From assembly GCF_021513175.1 (NCBI RefSeq), contig NZ_CP090953.1:1173001-1237000 (forward strand): DNA of 64,000 nucleotides, in the 5' to 3' direction. The notes beneath the pieces were generated by a model. That model searched no databases and had not been told where the DNA came from. It was given only the letters and a program-made list of their open reading frames with translations. Position 1 is the stretch's first letter. Every line of letters begins with the position of its first letter. Made by a program: the position numbers and the translations under genes. This DNA comes from Sphingomonas sp. S2-65 (lineage in GTDB: Bacteria; Pseudomonadota; Alphaproteobacteria; Sphingomonadales; Sphingomonadaceae). This document shows positions 37,259-46,551 of this stretch, piece by piece.

Positions 37259-37361
37259 CGGGCGCCACCCGGCGCTATCCTGCAATCAAAGTGATGCAAA
37301 AAAAGCCCGCTTTGACGGCGAATTCAACTTATCGCTAACCACCCGCGGCTAGGGTCGACGG

Positions 37362-39719
37362 GTGACTAGCCAGATCTCCTCCCAGTTCGCCCGGCCGCAT
37401 ATCGACGCGCGCGCCTTGCTCGGCCTCCGCGACCCGGCCGACACGACCAATTGGGGGCCGATCCGGGCCGCCCAGCTGCATGCCGGCAGCCAGCTTGCAC
37501 TGTTTATGCTCGCTGCCAATCTGGTCGGTGCCGCGCTGATTACCCTGCTGCTCGCGCCGCTCGTCCCGCTGTGGCAGCTCGCCACTTGGTCCGCGCTGGT
37601 TGCAGCGGTCAGTTGCACCGTGACGTTTCGCCGTCTGTCCAAACGGAACCGCGACGCCGTCACCGCTGAGCTCAAGGAAGTTCGCGACACCTTCTACGAA
37701 GGCGCGGCGCTCGGGCTGATCTGGGCCGTCCTCCCCATCGCCTATGGCTACCGGGCCGATGCGCAGGCCGCACTGGGCCTGTGGATCATCCTGTCCCTGA
37801 TCATGACCGCGTCGGCGGTGGCCATGGCGGCGCTTCCTCTGGCCACCATCACCTTCGTGTCGAGCATCGGGGTGGCGATCAGCGTCACGCTGCTGCGGAT
37901 CGCTTCGCCCGTGCTGGCTGCTGCTGCTGCGTTGTTCACGGTGCTGCTCGTCATGGCCACACTGGTCCGCGGGAAATCGCTGGTCGTGATCCGGGCGAAC
38001 GAGATCGCCTTGGCAGAGCGCGACGAGACCGTCAGCCTGCTGCTGCGCGAATTCGAGGAAAGCGGATCGGACTGGCTCTGGGAAATCGACGCCCAGCGCC
38101 GGATCGCCCGGGCCAATCCGCGTTTCGCGGTGTCGCTCGGGGTCGATCCGATCACCATGAACGGCATGCCCTTCCTCCAGCTCCTGGCCGGCCCGACCTG
38201 GGAAGCCGGCAACTTCTCCGCCGGCCTGCGCGCGCTCGCAGAGAAGCTCAAGAGCCGCGAAGCGTTCCGCGATCTCCTGCTACCCGTCTTCGTCGACGGC
38301 GAAGAGCGCTGGTGGCAGATGTCGGCCTCGCCGCGTTTCGATGAACGCGGCGCGTTCTGCGGATTTCGCGGAGTCGGCTCGGATGTCACCGAGCAGCGCC
38401 AATCGACCGACAAGATCAACAAGATGGCGCGGTTCGACACGCTCACCGGCCTGCCCAACCGCCTGCTGATCAATGAAACGCTGCAGCGCGCGATGCAGGA
38501 AGCGGAGAAATGGGGCTCGCGCTGCGCGTTCATGATGATCGATCTGGATCGCTTCAAGGCCGTCAACGACACGCTGGGCCACCCTGTCGGCGACCGGCTG
38601 CTCGGGCGCGTTTCCGAACGGCTACAGACGCTGGTGAATGAGAACGAGATGATCGGTCGCCTCGGCGGCGACGAGTTCGCGGTGGTCGTTCGCGACGCCA
38701 CGGACACCGCCCGTACCGAGCGGCTCGCCCACACCATCATCGACGTCCTTTCGCGCCCATATGAAGTCGATCAGCACACGCTTTACATCGGAGCATCGGT
38801 GGGCGTCGCGATCGGACCGCGCGACGGCCGCAGCGCCGAGATGCTGATCCGGTCGGCCGATCTTGCACTCTACCGCTCCAAGGACGCGGGCGGCGGCGTA
38901 TATCATGCCTATGAGCCGCAGCTGCACGTCGTCGCCGAGGAACGGCGCGTGCTGGAGATCGCGCTTCGCGCCGCGCTCGAGAATGGCGAGATGCATCTCA
39001 ATTATCAGCCGGTGGTGAACGCCGCGAGCGGCCAACTCACCGGCTTCGAGGCGCTGCTGCGCTGGACCCATCCCGAACTCGGCAACATCTCTCCGGCCAA
39101 GTTCGTACCGCTGGCAGAGGAAGCACGGCTGATCGCGCCGATCGGCGAATGGGTGCTGCGCACCGCCTGCGACGAGGCGGCGCGCTGGGACCTGCCCGTC
39201 CGAGTCGCGGTCAATGTCAGCCCCGAACAACTGCACAACCCGGCCTTCGTATCGGTCGTGGCGCAGGCACTCGCCCAATCCGGGCTGCCGCCGGAGCGGC
39301 TCGAACTCGAAGTGACCGAAAGCGTATTCATGCGCGAAGGCACGCAGGCGCTTCAGGTGCTCGAACGCATTCTCGATCTGGGCGTCCGCCTCAGTCTCGA
39401 TGATTTCGGAACCGGCTATTCGTCGCTCGGCTATCTCGCGCACACTCGGTTCAGCTCGATCAAGATCGACCGCAGCTTCGTTCAGGGTGCTTCCAGGGGA
39501 ACCAAGGAAGCCATCGCCATCATCCGCGCGGTGGTCGCACTCGCCGACAGCCTCGGCATGGCTACCACGGCCGAGGGCGTCGAGACGGAGGAGGAGCACC
39601 ACATGGTCCAGCAGCTCGGCTGCTCGAAGGTGCAAGGCTATTATTTCGGGCGCCCGCTCCCTGTCCAGGAGGCCCGCGTTCTGGCGATGCGGCAAGTCGG
39701 CGGCAGCGTGGCTGCATGA
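37362..39719 (+). CDS. Membrane GGDEF-EAL cyclic di-GMP enzyme
   Basis: A 785-residue protein from a GTG start. About five transmembrane helices occupy residues 45-205. A PAS-like domain follows (about 230-345: DWLWEIDAQRRIARANPRFA, ending CGFRGVGSDVTEQRQ). The GGDEF domain runs from about 350 with RFDTLTGLPNRLLINETL and an intact RLGGDEFAV (GGDEF near residue 435). The EAL domain starts near 525 and has the active motif EALLRW (near 563), VNVSPEQLHNPAFV, DDFGTGYSSLGYLAHTRF and KIDRSFVQG. Both catalytic motifs look intact, so it may synthesise and degrade c-di-GMP. It is monocistronic, just upstream of tRNA-Trp. Confidence 0.96.
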   Translation: MTSQISSQFARPHIDARALLGLRDPADTTNWGPIRAAQLHAGSQLALFMLAANLVGAALITLLLAPLVPLWQLATWSALVAAVSCTVTFRRLSKRNRDAVTAELKEVRDTFYEGAALGLIWAVLPIAYGYRADAQAALGLWIILSLIMTASAVAMAALPLATITFVSSIGVAISVTLLRIASPVLAAAAALFTVLLVMATLVRGKSLVVIRANEIALAERDETVSLLLREFEESGSDWLWEIDAQRRIARANPRFAVSLGVDPITMNGMPFLQLLAGPTWEAGNFSAGLRALAEKLKSREAFRDLLLPVFVDGEERWWQMSASPRFDERGAFCGFRGVGSDVTEQRQSTDKINKMARFDTLTGLPNRLLINETLQRAMQEAEKWGSRCAFMMIDLDRFKAVNDTLGHPVGDRLLGRVSERLQTLVNENEMIGRLGGDEFAVVVRDATDTARTERLAHTIIDVLSRPYEVDQHTLYIGASVGVAIGPRDGRSAEMLIRSADLALYRSKDAGGGVYHAYEPQLHVVAEERRVLEIALRAALENGEMHLNYQPVVNAASGQLTGFEALLRWTHPELGNISPAKFVPLAEEARLIAPIGEWVLRTACDEAARWDLPVRVAVNVSPEQLHNPAFVSVVAQALAQSGLPPERLELEVTESVFMREGTQALQVLERILDLGVRLSLDDFGTGYSSLGYLAHTRFSSIKIDRSFVQGASRGTKEAIAIIRAVVALADSLGMATTAEGVETEEEHHMVQQLGCSKVQGYYFGRPLPVQEARVLAMRQVGGSVAA

Positions 39720-39766
39720 TCGCTCTTGCCCAGCGTGCCGCGGCTCGCTAATGCCACGACCCGCAC

Positions 39767-39843
39767 AGGGGCGTAGCTCAGCTGGTTAGAGCGTCGGTCT
39801 CCAAAACCGAAGGCCCTCGGTTCGAATCCGAGCGCCCCTGCCA
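39767..39843 (+). tRNA. trnW: tRNA-Trp (anticodon CCA)
   Basis: 77 bases with encoded CCA. Acceptor stem AGGGGCG / CGCCCCT, discriminator G; D arm around GCTCAGCTGGTTAGAGC; anticodon loop CTCCAAA with anticodon CCA on stem TCGGT/ACCGA; T arm CTCGG-TTCGAAT-CCGAG. In many alphaproteobacteria this tRNA lies directly upstream of secE; here secE begins about 5.8 kb downstream. Confidence 0.98.
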
Positions 39844-40009
39844 TTCGATGTCGTTCCCATAATGTGGACGATCGAAGGCGTGTTGTTTCTTCGCCTCCAC
39901 ACGGCTTCTCCCAGGCCCCGCGAGGATCTGCTCGTCCTCCACATGACGAACGTGTTTTCAGCCGCCCGGGCTGAAGATAGGCCTTAGGCCCGGCAGCATC
40001 ACGACGGCT

Positions 40010-41284
40010 TCAGGCGGGCGCGTGTTCCACAAGCCAATTCGGCAAGTGCTGACGCAGCAATGCCTGGCCCTGCTCCACGCGATCCGCGACCACGCTGTAC
40101 CTGTCTCCGTCGACAAGCACCTCGGGCACCAGTGCGCGGCTGTTATAGGTCGAAGCCATTGAGGCTCCGTAGGCACCCACAGTATGGAAAACCGCCAGGT
40201 CACCGCGCGTCACGGCATCGATCGACCGCGCCTTGGCGAAGGTGTCGCCGCTTTCGCACACGGGCCCTGCGACATTCGCGCCGAACTGGTGACGGGTCGG
40301 CCGCACGGCGGCGAAATGGTGATAGGCATCGTAGAGGGCCGGCCGGGCGAGATCGTTCATCGCGGCATCGACGATGACATGCGGGCACTCGGCGCCCGGC
40401 TTCACCCAAATCACGCGGGTGAGGAGCACGCCGGCGGCTGCCGCGATCAGCCGGCCCGGCTCGAACATCAAGGTGACGTCCCAATCTCGGGTCACCCGCT
40501 GAACCATCGCGCCATAGGCTGCCGGTGCCGGAAAGTGTTCGGCGCTGTGATACGCCACGCCCAGCCCGCCGCCAAGGTCGACATGGGTGACGGAATGACC
40601 TTCCGCACGCAACGCGCGTACAAAGGCGCCAGCCGCTCGATAGGCATCTTCCAGCAGGGCGAGATCGCCGATCTGGCTGCCGATGTGGAGCGCTATCCCT
40701 CGAAGATCCAGCCCAGGCAACTGCGCCAGGCGGCGATACACGGCGCCTGCCTCGCCGACCGGTACCCCGAATTTGTTGGCGCTCCGGCCGGCCGATATCT
40801 TCGGGTGCGTGCCTGCCGCTACGTCGGGATTGATCCGCAACACGGCACAAGCGCGCTTTCCCCGCGCCTGTGCCAGCGACGAGAGAAGCACGCCTTCCGC
40901 TTCGAGCTCCAGATTGAACTGCCCGACTCCGGCATCCAGTGCCGCGATCATCTCGCCATCGGTCTTGCCGACTCCGGAAAACATCATGTCTTCCGCCCGC
41001 ATCCCCCCGGCAAGCGCCTGACGCATTTCGCCGTCGGACACGATGTCTGCGCCAAAGCCTTCATTGCCCAGCAGGTGCAGCACGGCGACGTTGGGGTTCG
41101 CCTTGACCGCAAACGCGATGTGCTTGCGCGCTATGCCGTGCAGCCCCGCGCGGAACTCGCGGGCAGCGGCCCGCAGCGCCCCAGCCGAATAGACATAGAC
41201 TGGCGTCCCGACATCCTGCGCCACCTCGGCAAGCGACACATTTTCGGCGTGCAGTATCCCGCTTTGATCGTGGAAGAAGCGCAT
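40010..41284 (-). CDS. lysA: Diaminopimelate decarboxylase
   Basis: A 424-residue fold type III PLP enzyme making L-lysine from meso-diaminopimelate. Motifs: the PLP lysine K61 in HIAFAVKANPNVAVLHLLGN, HIGSQIGDLALLEDAYRAAG, the phosphate-binding VDLGGGLGVAYHSAEHF, LMFEPGRLIAAAAGVLLTRV, and the catalytic Cys in GPVCESGDTFAKA, with MASTYNSRALVPEVLVDG near the C-terminus. I choose the ATG at 41284; an in-frame ATG at 41305 is also possible. It is the last gene of a four-gene minus-strand run with a methyltransferase and two small proteins. The usual partner argH is not here. Confidence 0.94.
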   Translation of the reverse strand: MRFFHDQSGILHAENVSLAEVAQDVGTPVYVYSAGALRAAAREFRAGLHGIARKHIAFAVKANPNVAVLHLLGNEGFGADIVSDGEMRQALAGGMRAEDMMFSGVGKTDGEMIAALDAGVGQFNLELEAEGVLLSSLAQARGKRACAVLRINPDVAAGTHPKISAGRSANKFGVPVGEAGAVYRRLAQLPGLDLRGIALHIGSQIGDLALLEDAYRAAGAFVRALRAEGHSVTHVDLGGGLGVAYHSAEHFPAPAAYGAMVQRVTRDWDVTLMFEPGRLIAAAAGVLLTRVIWVKPGAECPHVIVDAAMNDLARPALYDAYHHFAAVRPTRHQFGANVAGPVCESGDTFAKARSIDAVTRGDLAVFHTVGAYGASMASTYNSRALVPEVLVDGDRYSVVADRVEQGQALLRQHLPNWLVEHAPA

Positions 41285-41347
41285 ATCGGTCTCCGAACCT
41301 GCCATCTTCGTCCGTCGCGGAGCACGCGCGGCGGCGGCGATGGCGGC

Positions 41348-41662
41348 CTAGTGGTGATGGCGGGCGTGGCGCATGTCCCGGCGCCGGGTCGGCGAAAGCC
41401 GTGCGCGTTCGGCACCCTGCCGGCTAGGCAGCGGCTGTGGCCGCCTGCCAGCGCCCAGGCTCCGCCAGGCGGTCGGAAGGCGCTCGCCTTGGATGACGAG
41501 CACGGCACCGGCCATGTACAAGAGGAAGGCCACCAGCCCGAGCGAGATGCTCAGGCCCGGCAGCTCGGCCAACACACCGGCACTCGAGGCGAGCCCAAGC
41601 CCGGCGGCAGCGGCGAACAGAGCAACGCCGCCCAAGCGCCAACGCAGATCCCGCTTGGTCAC
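41348..41662 (-). CDS. Small two-helix membrane protein with basic, His-rich tail
   Basis: 104 residues from a GTG at 41662 that overlaps the methyltransferase stop as GTGA. Two hydrophobic helices at about 10-30 (LGGVALFAAAAGLGLASSAG) and 33-57 (LGLVAFLLYMAGAVLVIQG) are followed by an Arg-rich tail ending RRDMRHARHHH. With the loop between helices only a few residues long, the protein probably forms a hairpin with both ends in the cytoplasm. No family is recognised. The position between a methyltransferase and lysA suggests co-expression but not function. Confidence 0.72.
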   Translation of the reverse strand: MTKRDLRWRLGGVALFAAAAGLGLASSAGVLAELPGLSISLGLVAFLLYMAGAVLVIQGERLPTAWRSLGAGRRPQPLPSRQGAERARLSPTRRRDMRHARHHH

Positions 41663-42177
41663 CCGCGCCGCCCCGTCCCGAGGCTGCACGCGCCATCGTC
41701 GATCAGGACATGACGCCCGCATCGCCGCAGCGCCTGAAGCATCCCGCCCTCTTCAAAAGCCAGGGAGCGGCGCCAGAGCACGATGTCGGCTGGAAATTCC
41801 GCTTCGTGCTCCAGTGCCATTCCCACGTCTTCCACGTCGAAGCTCAGGCCGATCGCCGGCTCGTGGAGCCGCGCTGCGGCGGCACGCGCGCGCCCGATCA
41901 GTTGCGGCACGCCATCGATGCCTCGGCCCTCCACCGCCGTGAAACCCAGCGCGCGCGCGTACCTCGCGGCGTGGATCAGCAGGCATCCGGCGCCGCAATC
42001 CAAGTCCACGATGCGGACGCTGTGGCGGCCTGCCTCGTGCAAATCTTCAAGCGCTTGTTTGATCCCCGCTGCGCGACTGTCCTGCGCAGGGAACCCACGA
42101 AGGTGGTCTGCTTGCTGCTTCGGCCGGACGGAAAGTGGGCGCCGGCGACGCGCCACGGGGGCTATATTCGCGATCAT
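41659..42177 (-). CDS. Class I SAM-dependent methyltransferase
   Basis: 172 residues. SAM motif I is VRIVDLDCGAGCLLIHAARY, preceded by a helical region DSRAAGIKQALEDLHEAGRH; motif II follows with EGRGIDGVPQLIGRARAAAA. The region FPADIVLWRRSLAFEEGGML corresponds to motif post-II, and HVLIDDGACSLGTGRRG ends the protein early. It is short for the fold (usually 200 residues or more) and lacks the last strands, so substrate binding may differ or need a partner. It overlaps the small membrane protein gene by 4 bases. The substrate cannot be predicted. Confidence 0.8.
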   Translation of the reverse strand: MIANIAPVARRRRPLSVRPKQQADHLRGFPAQDSRAAGIKQALEDLHEAGRHSVRIVDLDCGAGCLLIHAARYARALGFTAVEGRGIDGVPQLIGRARAAAARLHEPAIGLSFDVEDVGMALEHEAEFPADIVLWRRSLAFEEGGMLQALRRCGRHVLIDDGACSLGTGRRG

Positions 42178-42200
42178 CTGAAACTCCTGGAGGCTAAGGC

Positions 42201-42464
42201 TCAGGCGGCGCGTGCCATCGCCCGCTCGTCCGCACCTACCGGCGTGAACGGGACGTGCGGCACGAGCGGGCTGGCGGACACGACGACCTCAGCGTGGAAG
42301 GCGTGCCGTTCGGCGCGCGCGAACCCCATGGCCGCTGCGAAGGAGACGAACCGCCCCTCCATTTGCCCGTTGCTTTCCTGAACCAGCCAATGGCCGGCGA
42401 CATCCTGACCTACAAAGAATATCGAGCCGCGTTGGTCGGGCTCCGGATCGTTGATCGACGCCAC
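42201..42464 (-). CDS. Small conserved-type hypothetical protein
   Basis: 87 residues, no signal peptide or membrane helix. The centre, SIFFVGQDVAGHWLVQESNG followed by EGRFVSFAAAMGFARAERHA, resembles short alpha/beta proteins that display a tryptophan-containing sheet and a helix, a pattern common among uncharacterised sphingomonad proteins. The C-terminus is Ala/Pro-rich. It leads the run to the methyltransferase (23-base gap), small membrane protein and lysA. Confidence 0.75.
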   Translation of the reverse strand: MASINDPEPDQRGSIFFVGQDVAGHWLVQESNGQMEGRFVSFAAAMGFARAERHAFHAEVVVSASPLVPHVPFTPVGADERAMARAA

Positions 42465-42770
42465 TTGGGACGCTCCTGATATTGTTGCACAGGCACGGCT
42501 GACTCGAACGCGTTAGCGCAGGCAGGCTAAGGCCATGCCCCGTGCGAGTGGGTTCGGGTTTCCATGCAGGCGGGATTTATGCCCTGCCGCATAGCAATTC
42601 GATGTCGGGGCCCGTTATTCGGCGTAGGATTTGCGTTAGTTTTCGCCTGACCGGCGGCATGGATCTGTGCCGCCGCTCCACCAGCGGGCGGGCGCAGTTC
42701 AACAATCGCTTGCCTTCCAGCCTGCTGCCTGCCGTTATGCCTTCGCTCGCTGATGAAGGGGAACAGCTAG
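42465..42770. other. Divergent intergenic region between the lysA run and DUF485-actP
   Basis: 306 bases with no credible gene. It must hold the promoters for the minus-strand run beginning at 42464 and for the plus-strand DUF485 gene at 42771, whose ribosome binding site GAAGGGGAA lies about 9 bases before the ATG. I see no clear operator or riboswitch. Confidence 0.6.
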
Positions 42771-43085
42771 ATGGCGCCGACCGAGTCCAGCCTGACCGAG
42801 CTGACCGACAACCCACGATATCAGCGGCTTGTGCGTAGGCGCGGAAGGCTCGGCTGGATACTCACGGCGCTGATGCTCGTCACCTATTTCGGCTTCATCC
42901 TGCTGGTCGCCTTTGCCAAGCCGTTGCTCGCGCAGCCGATCGCGGGCGGCGCCACCACGCTTGGCATACCATTGGGGTTGGGCGTGATCCTCGTCGCGCT
43001 CGCACTCACCGGCTTCTATGTCCGGCGCGCCAATACCGAATTCGACCCCGAAGTGGCGGCGCTCGGTCGCGAGGTTCGACCATGA
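42771..43085 (+). CDS. DUF485 (YjcH-type) membrane protein
   Basis: 104 residues with two transmembrane helices at about 29-50 ([20 protein letters not shown]) and 65-84 ([19 protein letters not shown]). The pattern [19 protein letters not shown] at the N-terminus and [12 protein letters not shown] at the C-terminus is typical of DUF485. These proteins are encoded directly upstream of acetate permeases of the SSS family (yjcH-actP in E. coli), as here, and overlap the permease start by 4 bases (ATGA). The exact role is unknown; a stabilising or regulatory partner is likely. Confidence 0.93.
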   Translation: MAPTESSLTELTDNPRYQRLVRRRGRLGWILTALMLVTYFGFILLVAFAKPLLAQPIAGGATTLGIPLGLGVILVALALTGFYVRRANTEFDPEVAALGREVRP

Positions 43086-44701
43086 GCGGCGCGACCAACT
43101 GGCCCGCCATCGCCATGTTCGCCGCTTTCGTGGCGATCACCTTGGCAATCACGCGTTGGGCCGCCCGCCGCACGCGGACGGCCGCCGATTTCTACGCCGC
43201 AGGCGGCGGCATCACCGGCTTCCAGAACGGCCTCGCCATTGCCGGAGACTTCATGTCCGCGGCGTCCTTCCTGGGGATCTCCGCGCAGATCTATGCCGAT
43301 GGCTATGACGGCCTGATATACTCGATCGGCTTTCTGGTGGGTTGGCCCATCGTGCTGTTCCTGATCGCCGAACGACTGCGCAACCTCGGCCGCTACACCT
43401 TTGCCGATGTGGCATCCTTCCGGTTCGCGCAAACTCCGGTCCGCTGTCTGGCCGCCGCATCGACCCTGCTCGTGGTGCTGTTCTACCTCATTGCTCAGAT
43501 GGTCGGCGCCGGGCAGCTCATCCGGCTGCTGTTCGGACTACCCTATCCCTATGCGGTGGCGATCGTCGGCGTCATGATGACGCTCTACGTCCTCTTCGGC
43601 GGAATGATCGCCACCACCTGGGTACAGATCGTCAAGGCGGTCCTGCTGCTAGGAGCGGCGAGCTTCATCGCCGCCGCCGTGTTGTGGCGCTTCGGCTTCT
43701 CGCCCGAGGCACTGTTCGCCCGCGCCGTAGAAGTGAAGACCTCGGCGGCGCTAGCCTCCGGCGCATCCCCGGCGGAGGCACAAGCGGCAGGCCGCAGCAT
43801 CATGGGTCCGGGCGGCTTCATCAAGGATCCGGTGTCCGCGATCTCGCTCGGCCTCGCACTGATGTTCGGCACCGCGGGGCTGCCCCACATCCTCATGCGC
43901 TTCTTCACCGTGCCCGACGCAAAGGCTGCCCGGACCTCGGTGCTCTGGGCGACGGGCTGGATCGCCTATTTCTACATCCTCACCTTCGTGATCGGCTTCG
44001 GCGCAATCGTGCTGGTGGCAACGGACCCGTCCTATCTGGAAGTGGGCGGCGCGATCCGTGGCGGAGGGAACATGGCCGCGATCCATCTCAGCCACGCAGT
44101 CGGCGGTGATCTCTTCCTCGGCTTCGTCTCGGCGGTCGCGTTCGCGACGATCTTGGCGGTTGTGGCCGGCCTCACTCTGTCCGGCGCATCGGCGGTGAGC
44201 CATGACCTGTATGCCAGCGTCTTCCGCCGCGGCCGCACCGATCAGGCGGCGGAGCTTCGAGTGTCGCGCGCGACCGTGCTCGTGCTTGCGGCCGTGGCGA
44301 TTGCCTTGGGGATCGTGTTCGAAAAGCAGAACGTCGCCTTCATGGTGTCGCTCGCCTTTGCGCTGGCCGCATCCGCCAACTTCCCGGTGCTGATCATGTC
44401 GCTGCTTTGGCGAGATTGCACCACCAAGGGAGTCGTGGCAGGCGGAAGCGTCGGGCTGACGCTCGCACTGGGGCTGACGATCCTGTCGCCGGCGGTGTGG
44501 GTTGCCGTGCTGGGCAATGCTCAGGCTGTTTTCCCTTATGGTTCGCCGGCGCTCTTCTCGATGCCGGCCGCTTTCCTGACGATTTGGCTCGTGTCGCTGC
44601 TGGACAGGAGCGGACGCGCGGCGGTCGATCGCGGCGGATACCTCGCGCAGCGCATTCGGTCGGAAACCGGAATAGGCGCGGAGAAGGCCAGCGCCCACTA
44701 G
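43082..44701 (+). CDS. actP: Cation/acetate symporter ActP
   Basis: A 539-residue sodium:solute symporter family permease with about 13 transmembrane helices. Characteristic segments: [40 protein letters not shown], the helix with [40 protein letters not shown] and [20 protein letters not shown]. ActP takes up acetate and other short-chain acids or glycolate. The partner DUF485 gene directly upstream supports the call. No acs gene is in the window. Confidence 0.95.
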   Translation: MSGATNWPAIAMFAAFVAITLAITRWAARRTRTAADFYAAGGGITGFQNGLAIAGDFMSAASFLGISAQIYADGYDGLIYSIGFLVGWPIVLFLIAERLRNLGRYTFADVASFRFAQTPVRCLAAASTLLVVLFYLIAQMVGAGQLIRLLFGLPYPYAVAIVGVMMTLYVLFGGMIATTWVQIVKAVLLLGAASFIAAAVLWRFGFSPEALFARAVEVKTSAALASGASPAEAQAAGRSIMGPGGFIKDPVSAISLGLALMFGTAGLPHILMRFFTVPDAKAARTSVLWATGWIAYFYILTFVIGFGAIVLVATDPSYLEVGGAIRGGGNMAAIHLSHAVGGDLFLGFVSAVAFATILAVVAGLTLSGASAVSHDLYASVFRRGRTDQAAELRVSRATVLVLAAVAIALGIVFEKQNVAFMVSLAFALAASANFPVLIMSLLWRDCTTKGVVAGGSVGLTLALGLTILSPAVWVAVLGNAQAVFPYGSPALFSMPAAFLTIWLVSLLDRSGRAAVDRGGYLAQRIRSETGIGAEKASAH

Positions 44702-44869
44702 GGTGCGATTGTCGACGAACCTCTGAGGCTGGCGAGCCCACGCTGCCAGCCTCTTCCCACGGGCACGCCTCGCTGCCATAGGCGGTGCAACGCATTCCGC
44801 ACCGTCGCATCCACCTTCCGCGCCTGCGGATGGGCGCGGCGGGCCCCGCCGATCTGCTCCGGAGTTCCG

Positions 44870-45448
44870 ATGTTCCGCGCCTTGTACGACTGGGTCCTGC
44901 GCTTGGCGCATCATCGCCATGCCATGCGCAGCCTTGCCGCGGTGTCGTTCGCGGAAAGCAGCTTCTTCCCCATCCCGCCAGACGTGATGATGGTGCCGAT
45001 GGTGCTCGCGCGCCGCGACCAGGCGTACCGCATCGCTGCGGTGTGCACGATCGCATCGGTGATCGGCGGCATGTTCGGCTACGCGATCGGCTATTTCCTG
45101 CTGGAAAGCGTCGGCCAGTGGGTCATCAACCTCTACCATATGCAGGACAAAGTCGGTCAGTTTCAGGCGATGTATGGCCAATATGGCGCGGCCATCATCC
45201 TGCTGAAGGGGCTGACGCCGATCCCGTTCAAGCTGGTGACGATCGCCAGCGGAATCGCCAAGTTCAACTTCCCGCTGTTCGTGATCCTCGCTGCCATCAC
45301 TCGAGGCGCTCGCTTCTTCATCATCGCCGCGCTCCTCAAGCGGTTCGGCGAGCCGGTCCAGGCGTTCATCGAAAAGCGGCTGAACTATTTTGCATGGGGG
45401 TTCCTGATCCTCCTCGTCGGCGGGTTTGCGGCGCTGGCCTTTCTCTGA
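44870..45448 (+). CDS. YqaA family (DedA/SNARE-associated fold) membrane protein
   Basis: A 192-residue polytopic protein. Family features: FAESSFFPIPPDVMMVPMVL near residue 28, GGMFGYAIGYFLLESVGQ, YGAAIILLKGLTPIPFKLVT and AITRGARFFIIAALLKRFG. Several hydrophobic helices and the P-P re-entrant segments match the DedA/VTT fold, whose members include undecaprenyl-phosphate and phospholipid translocases; the YqaA subgroup itself is uncharacterised. The gene lies 168 bases after actP and 182 bases before secE, co-oriented with both. Confidence 0.93.
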   Translation: MFRALYDWVLRLAHHRHAMRSLAAVSFAESSFFPIPPDVMMVPMVLARRDQAYRIAAVCTIASVIGGMFGYAIGYFLLESVGQWVINLYHMQDKVGQFQAMYGQYGAAIILLKGLTPIPFKLVTIASGIAKFNFPLFVILAAITRGARFFIIAALLKRFGEPVQAFIEKRLNYFAWGFLILLVGGFAALAFL

Positions 45449-45630
45449 TCAAGTCGCGCTCGGTCCGCACGCCCTCTTCTCCCGCGGCGTCTTGCTTTTT
45501 CCCGATCACCTCGCTAGGTACGCAACCCAATCCGACAGCGTGATGGGAAACCGCCGGCTCCTCTCGAAGGACCCGGCAGCGGACCCATGCCTCGCTTTAG
45601 GAACAAAGTTTGAAGCGAGGATAGCCACCG

Positions 45631-45828
45631 GTGGCCAAGACCAGTCCCGTCGAATTCGTGAAGCAGGTCCAGGCCGAGACCAAGAAGATCGTGTGGCCAT
45701 CGCGTCGCGAGACGGTGATGACCGGCGTCATGGTCATGATTATGACCACGATGCTCGGCGCGTTCTTCTTCGGCGTCGACGCCATGTTCGACGCGATCGT
45801 GCGCTTCCTCCTCAGCCTCGCGAAATAA
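45631..45828 (+). CDS. secE: Preprotein translocase subunit SecE
   Basis: 65 residues from a GTG start. The single-helix short SecE form: a cytoplasmic amphipathic segment with FVKQVQAETKKIVWPSRRET and a C-terminal transmembrane helix of about 45-64. SecE clamps SecY in the Sec channel. nusG follows after 10 bases, the standard pairing. tRNA-Trp, the usual upstream neighbour, is displaced by about 5.8 kb. Confidence 0.97.
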   Translation: MAKTSPVEFVKQVQAETKKIVWPSRRETVMTGVMVMIMTTMLGAFFFGVDAMFDAIVRFLLSLAK

Positions 45829-45838
45829 GGAAAAACAA

Positions 45839-46378
45839 ATGTCGCGCTGGTACATCATTCACGCTTATTCGGGTTTCGAAGGCAAGGTTCGCGACCAGAT
45901 CATGGCCGACGCCACGCGCCTCGGCCTGGACCGGCTGGTCGATGCGGTCGAGGTTCCGACCGAGACCGTCACCGAGGTTCGCCGCGGCAAGAAGGTGCAA
46001 TCGGAACGCAAGTTCTTCCCGGGCTATGTGCTCGCAAAGCTCGAGATGAACGACGACGTCTATCACCTCGTGAAGAACACACCCAAGGTGACGGGCTTCC
46101 TTGGTTCCTCGGGCAAGCCGCAGCCGATCAGCGAGGCCGAAGCCGCGCGCATCCTGAACACCAAGGATGAGGCCGCAGCCGCTGCGCCCAAGGCGAAGCT
46201 CAAGGTCGATTACGACATTGGCGACACCGTCCGCGTCATCTCGGGCAACTTCGCGACCTTCTCGGGCGTCGTCGAGGAACTCGACTACGACAAGAGCCGT
46301 GCAAAGGTGTCGATCTCGATCTTCGGCCGCGCGACTCCGTTGGAACTCGGCTTCGAAGACGTCGAGCGCGTGAAGTAA
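45839..46378 (+). CDS. nusG: Transcription termination/antitermination protein NusG
   Basis: A 179-residue RNA polymerase-binding elongation factor. The NGN domain starts SRWYIIHAYSGFEGKVRDQI and includes FFPGYVLAKLEMNDDVYHL and VTGFLGSSGKPQPIS. The C-terminal KOW domain is DTVRVISGNFATFSGVVEEL. It couples RNA polymerase to Rho and to ribosomes. The ATG is preceded by AAGGAAAAAC. A 173-base leader separates it from rplK. Confidence 0.98.
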   Translation: MSRWYIIHAYSGFEGKVRDQIMADATRLGLDRLVDAVEVPTETVTEVRRGKKVQSERKFFPGYVLAKLEMNDDVYHLVKNTPKVTGFLGSSGKPQPISEAEAARILNTKDEAAAAAPKAKLKVDYDIGDTVRVISGNFATFSGVVEELDYDKSRAKVSISIFGRATPLELGFEDVERVK

Positions 46379-46551
46379 AAACAGGTCTTTGGCCTGAACT
46401 TTCCTAACTTCGGTGGGAGAGCGAGGGCAAAGTCGGGGCGAAAGCCCCCAGTAGCAGGCGTACCCCGCGGGAGGCGGTCTTCGGATCGTCGCTTGCACCG
46501 CTAAACTTGAACGGACGCGGTTTCGGCCCGTCCTCTACAGAGTGAGTGAAA
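46379..46551 (+). promoter_or_regulatory. rplK leader, likely promoter and structured 5' UTR
   Basis: 173 bases between nusG and rplK with no ORF. It contains GC-rich segments able to pair, for example GGGGCGAAAGCCCCC (a 5-bp stem with a GAAA tetraloop-like turn) at about 46435-46450 and CCCCGCGGGAGGCGG shortly after. An L1-responsive leader is expected in this position from other bacteria; I cannot show the L1 site by eye. Confidence 0.45.

Noticed and set aside
39844..40009. Possible integrase attachment site after tRNA-Trp
   Set aside because: No second copy of the tRNA 3' end was seen near secE and no integrase gene lies in the block.
42542..42838. 98-codon frame upstream of the DUF485 gene
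   Set aside because: It overlaps the DUF485 start in another frame, has no coding-like composition and no homology.
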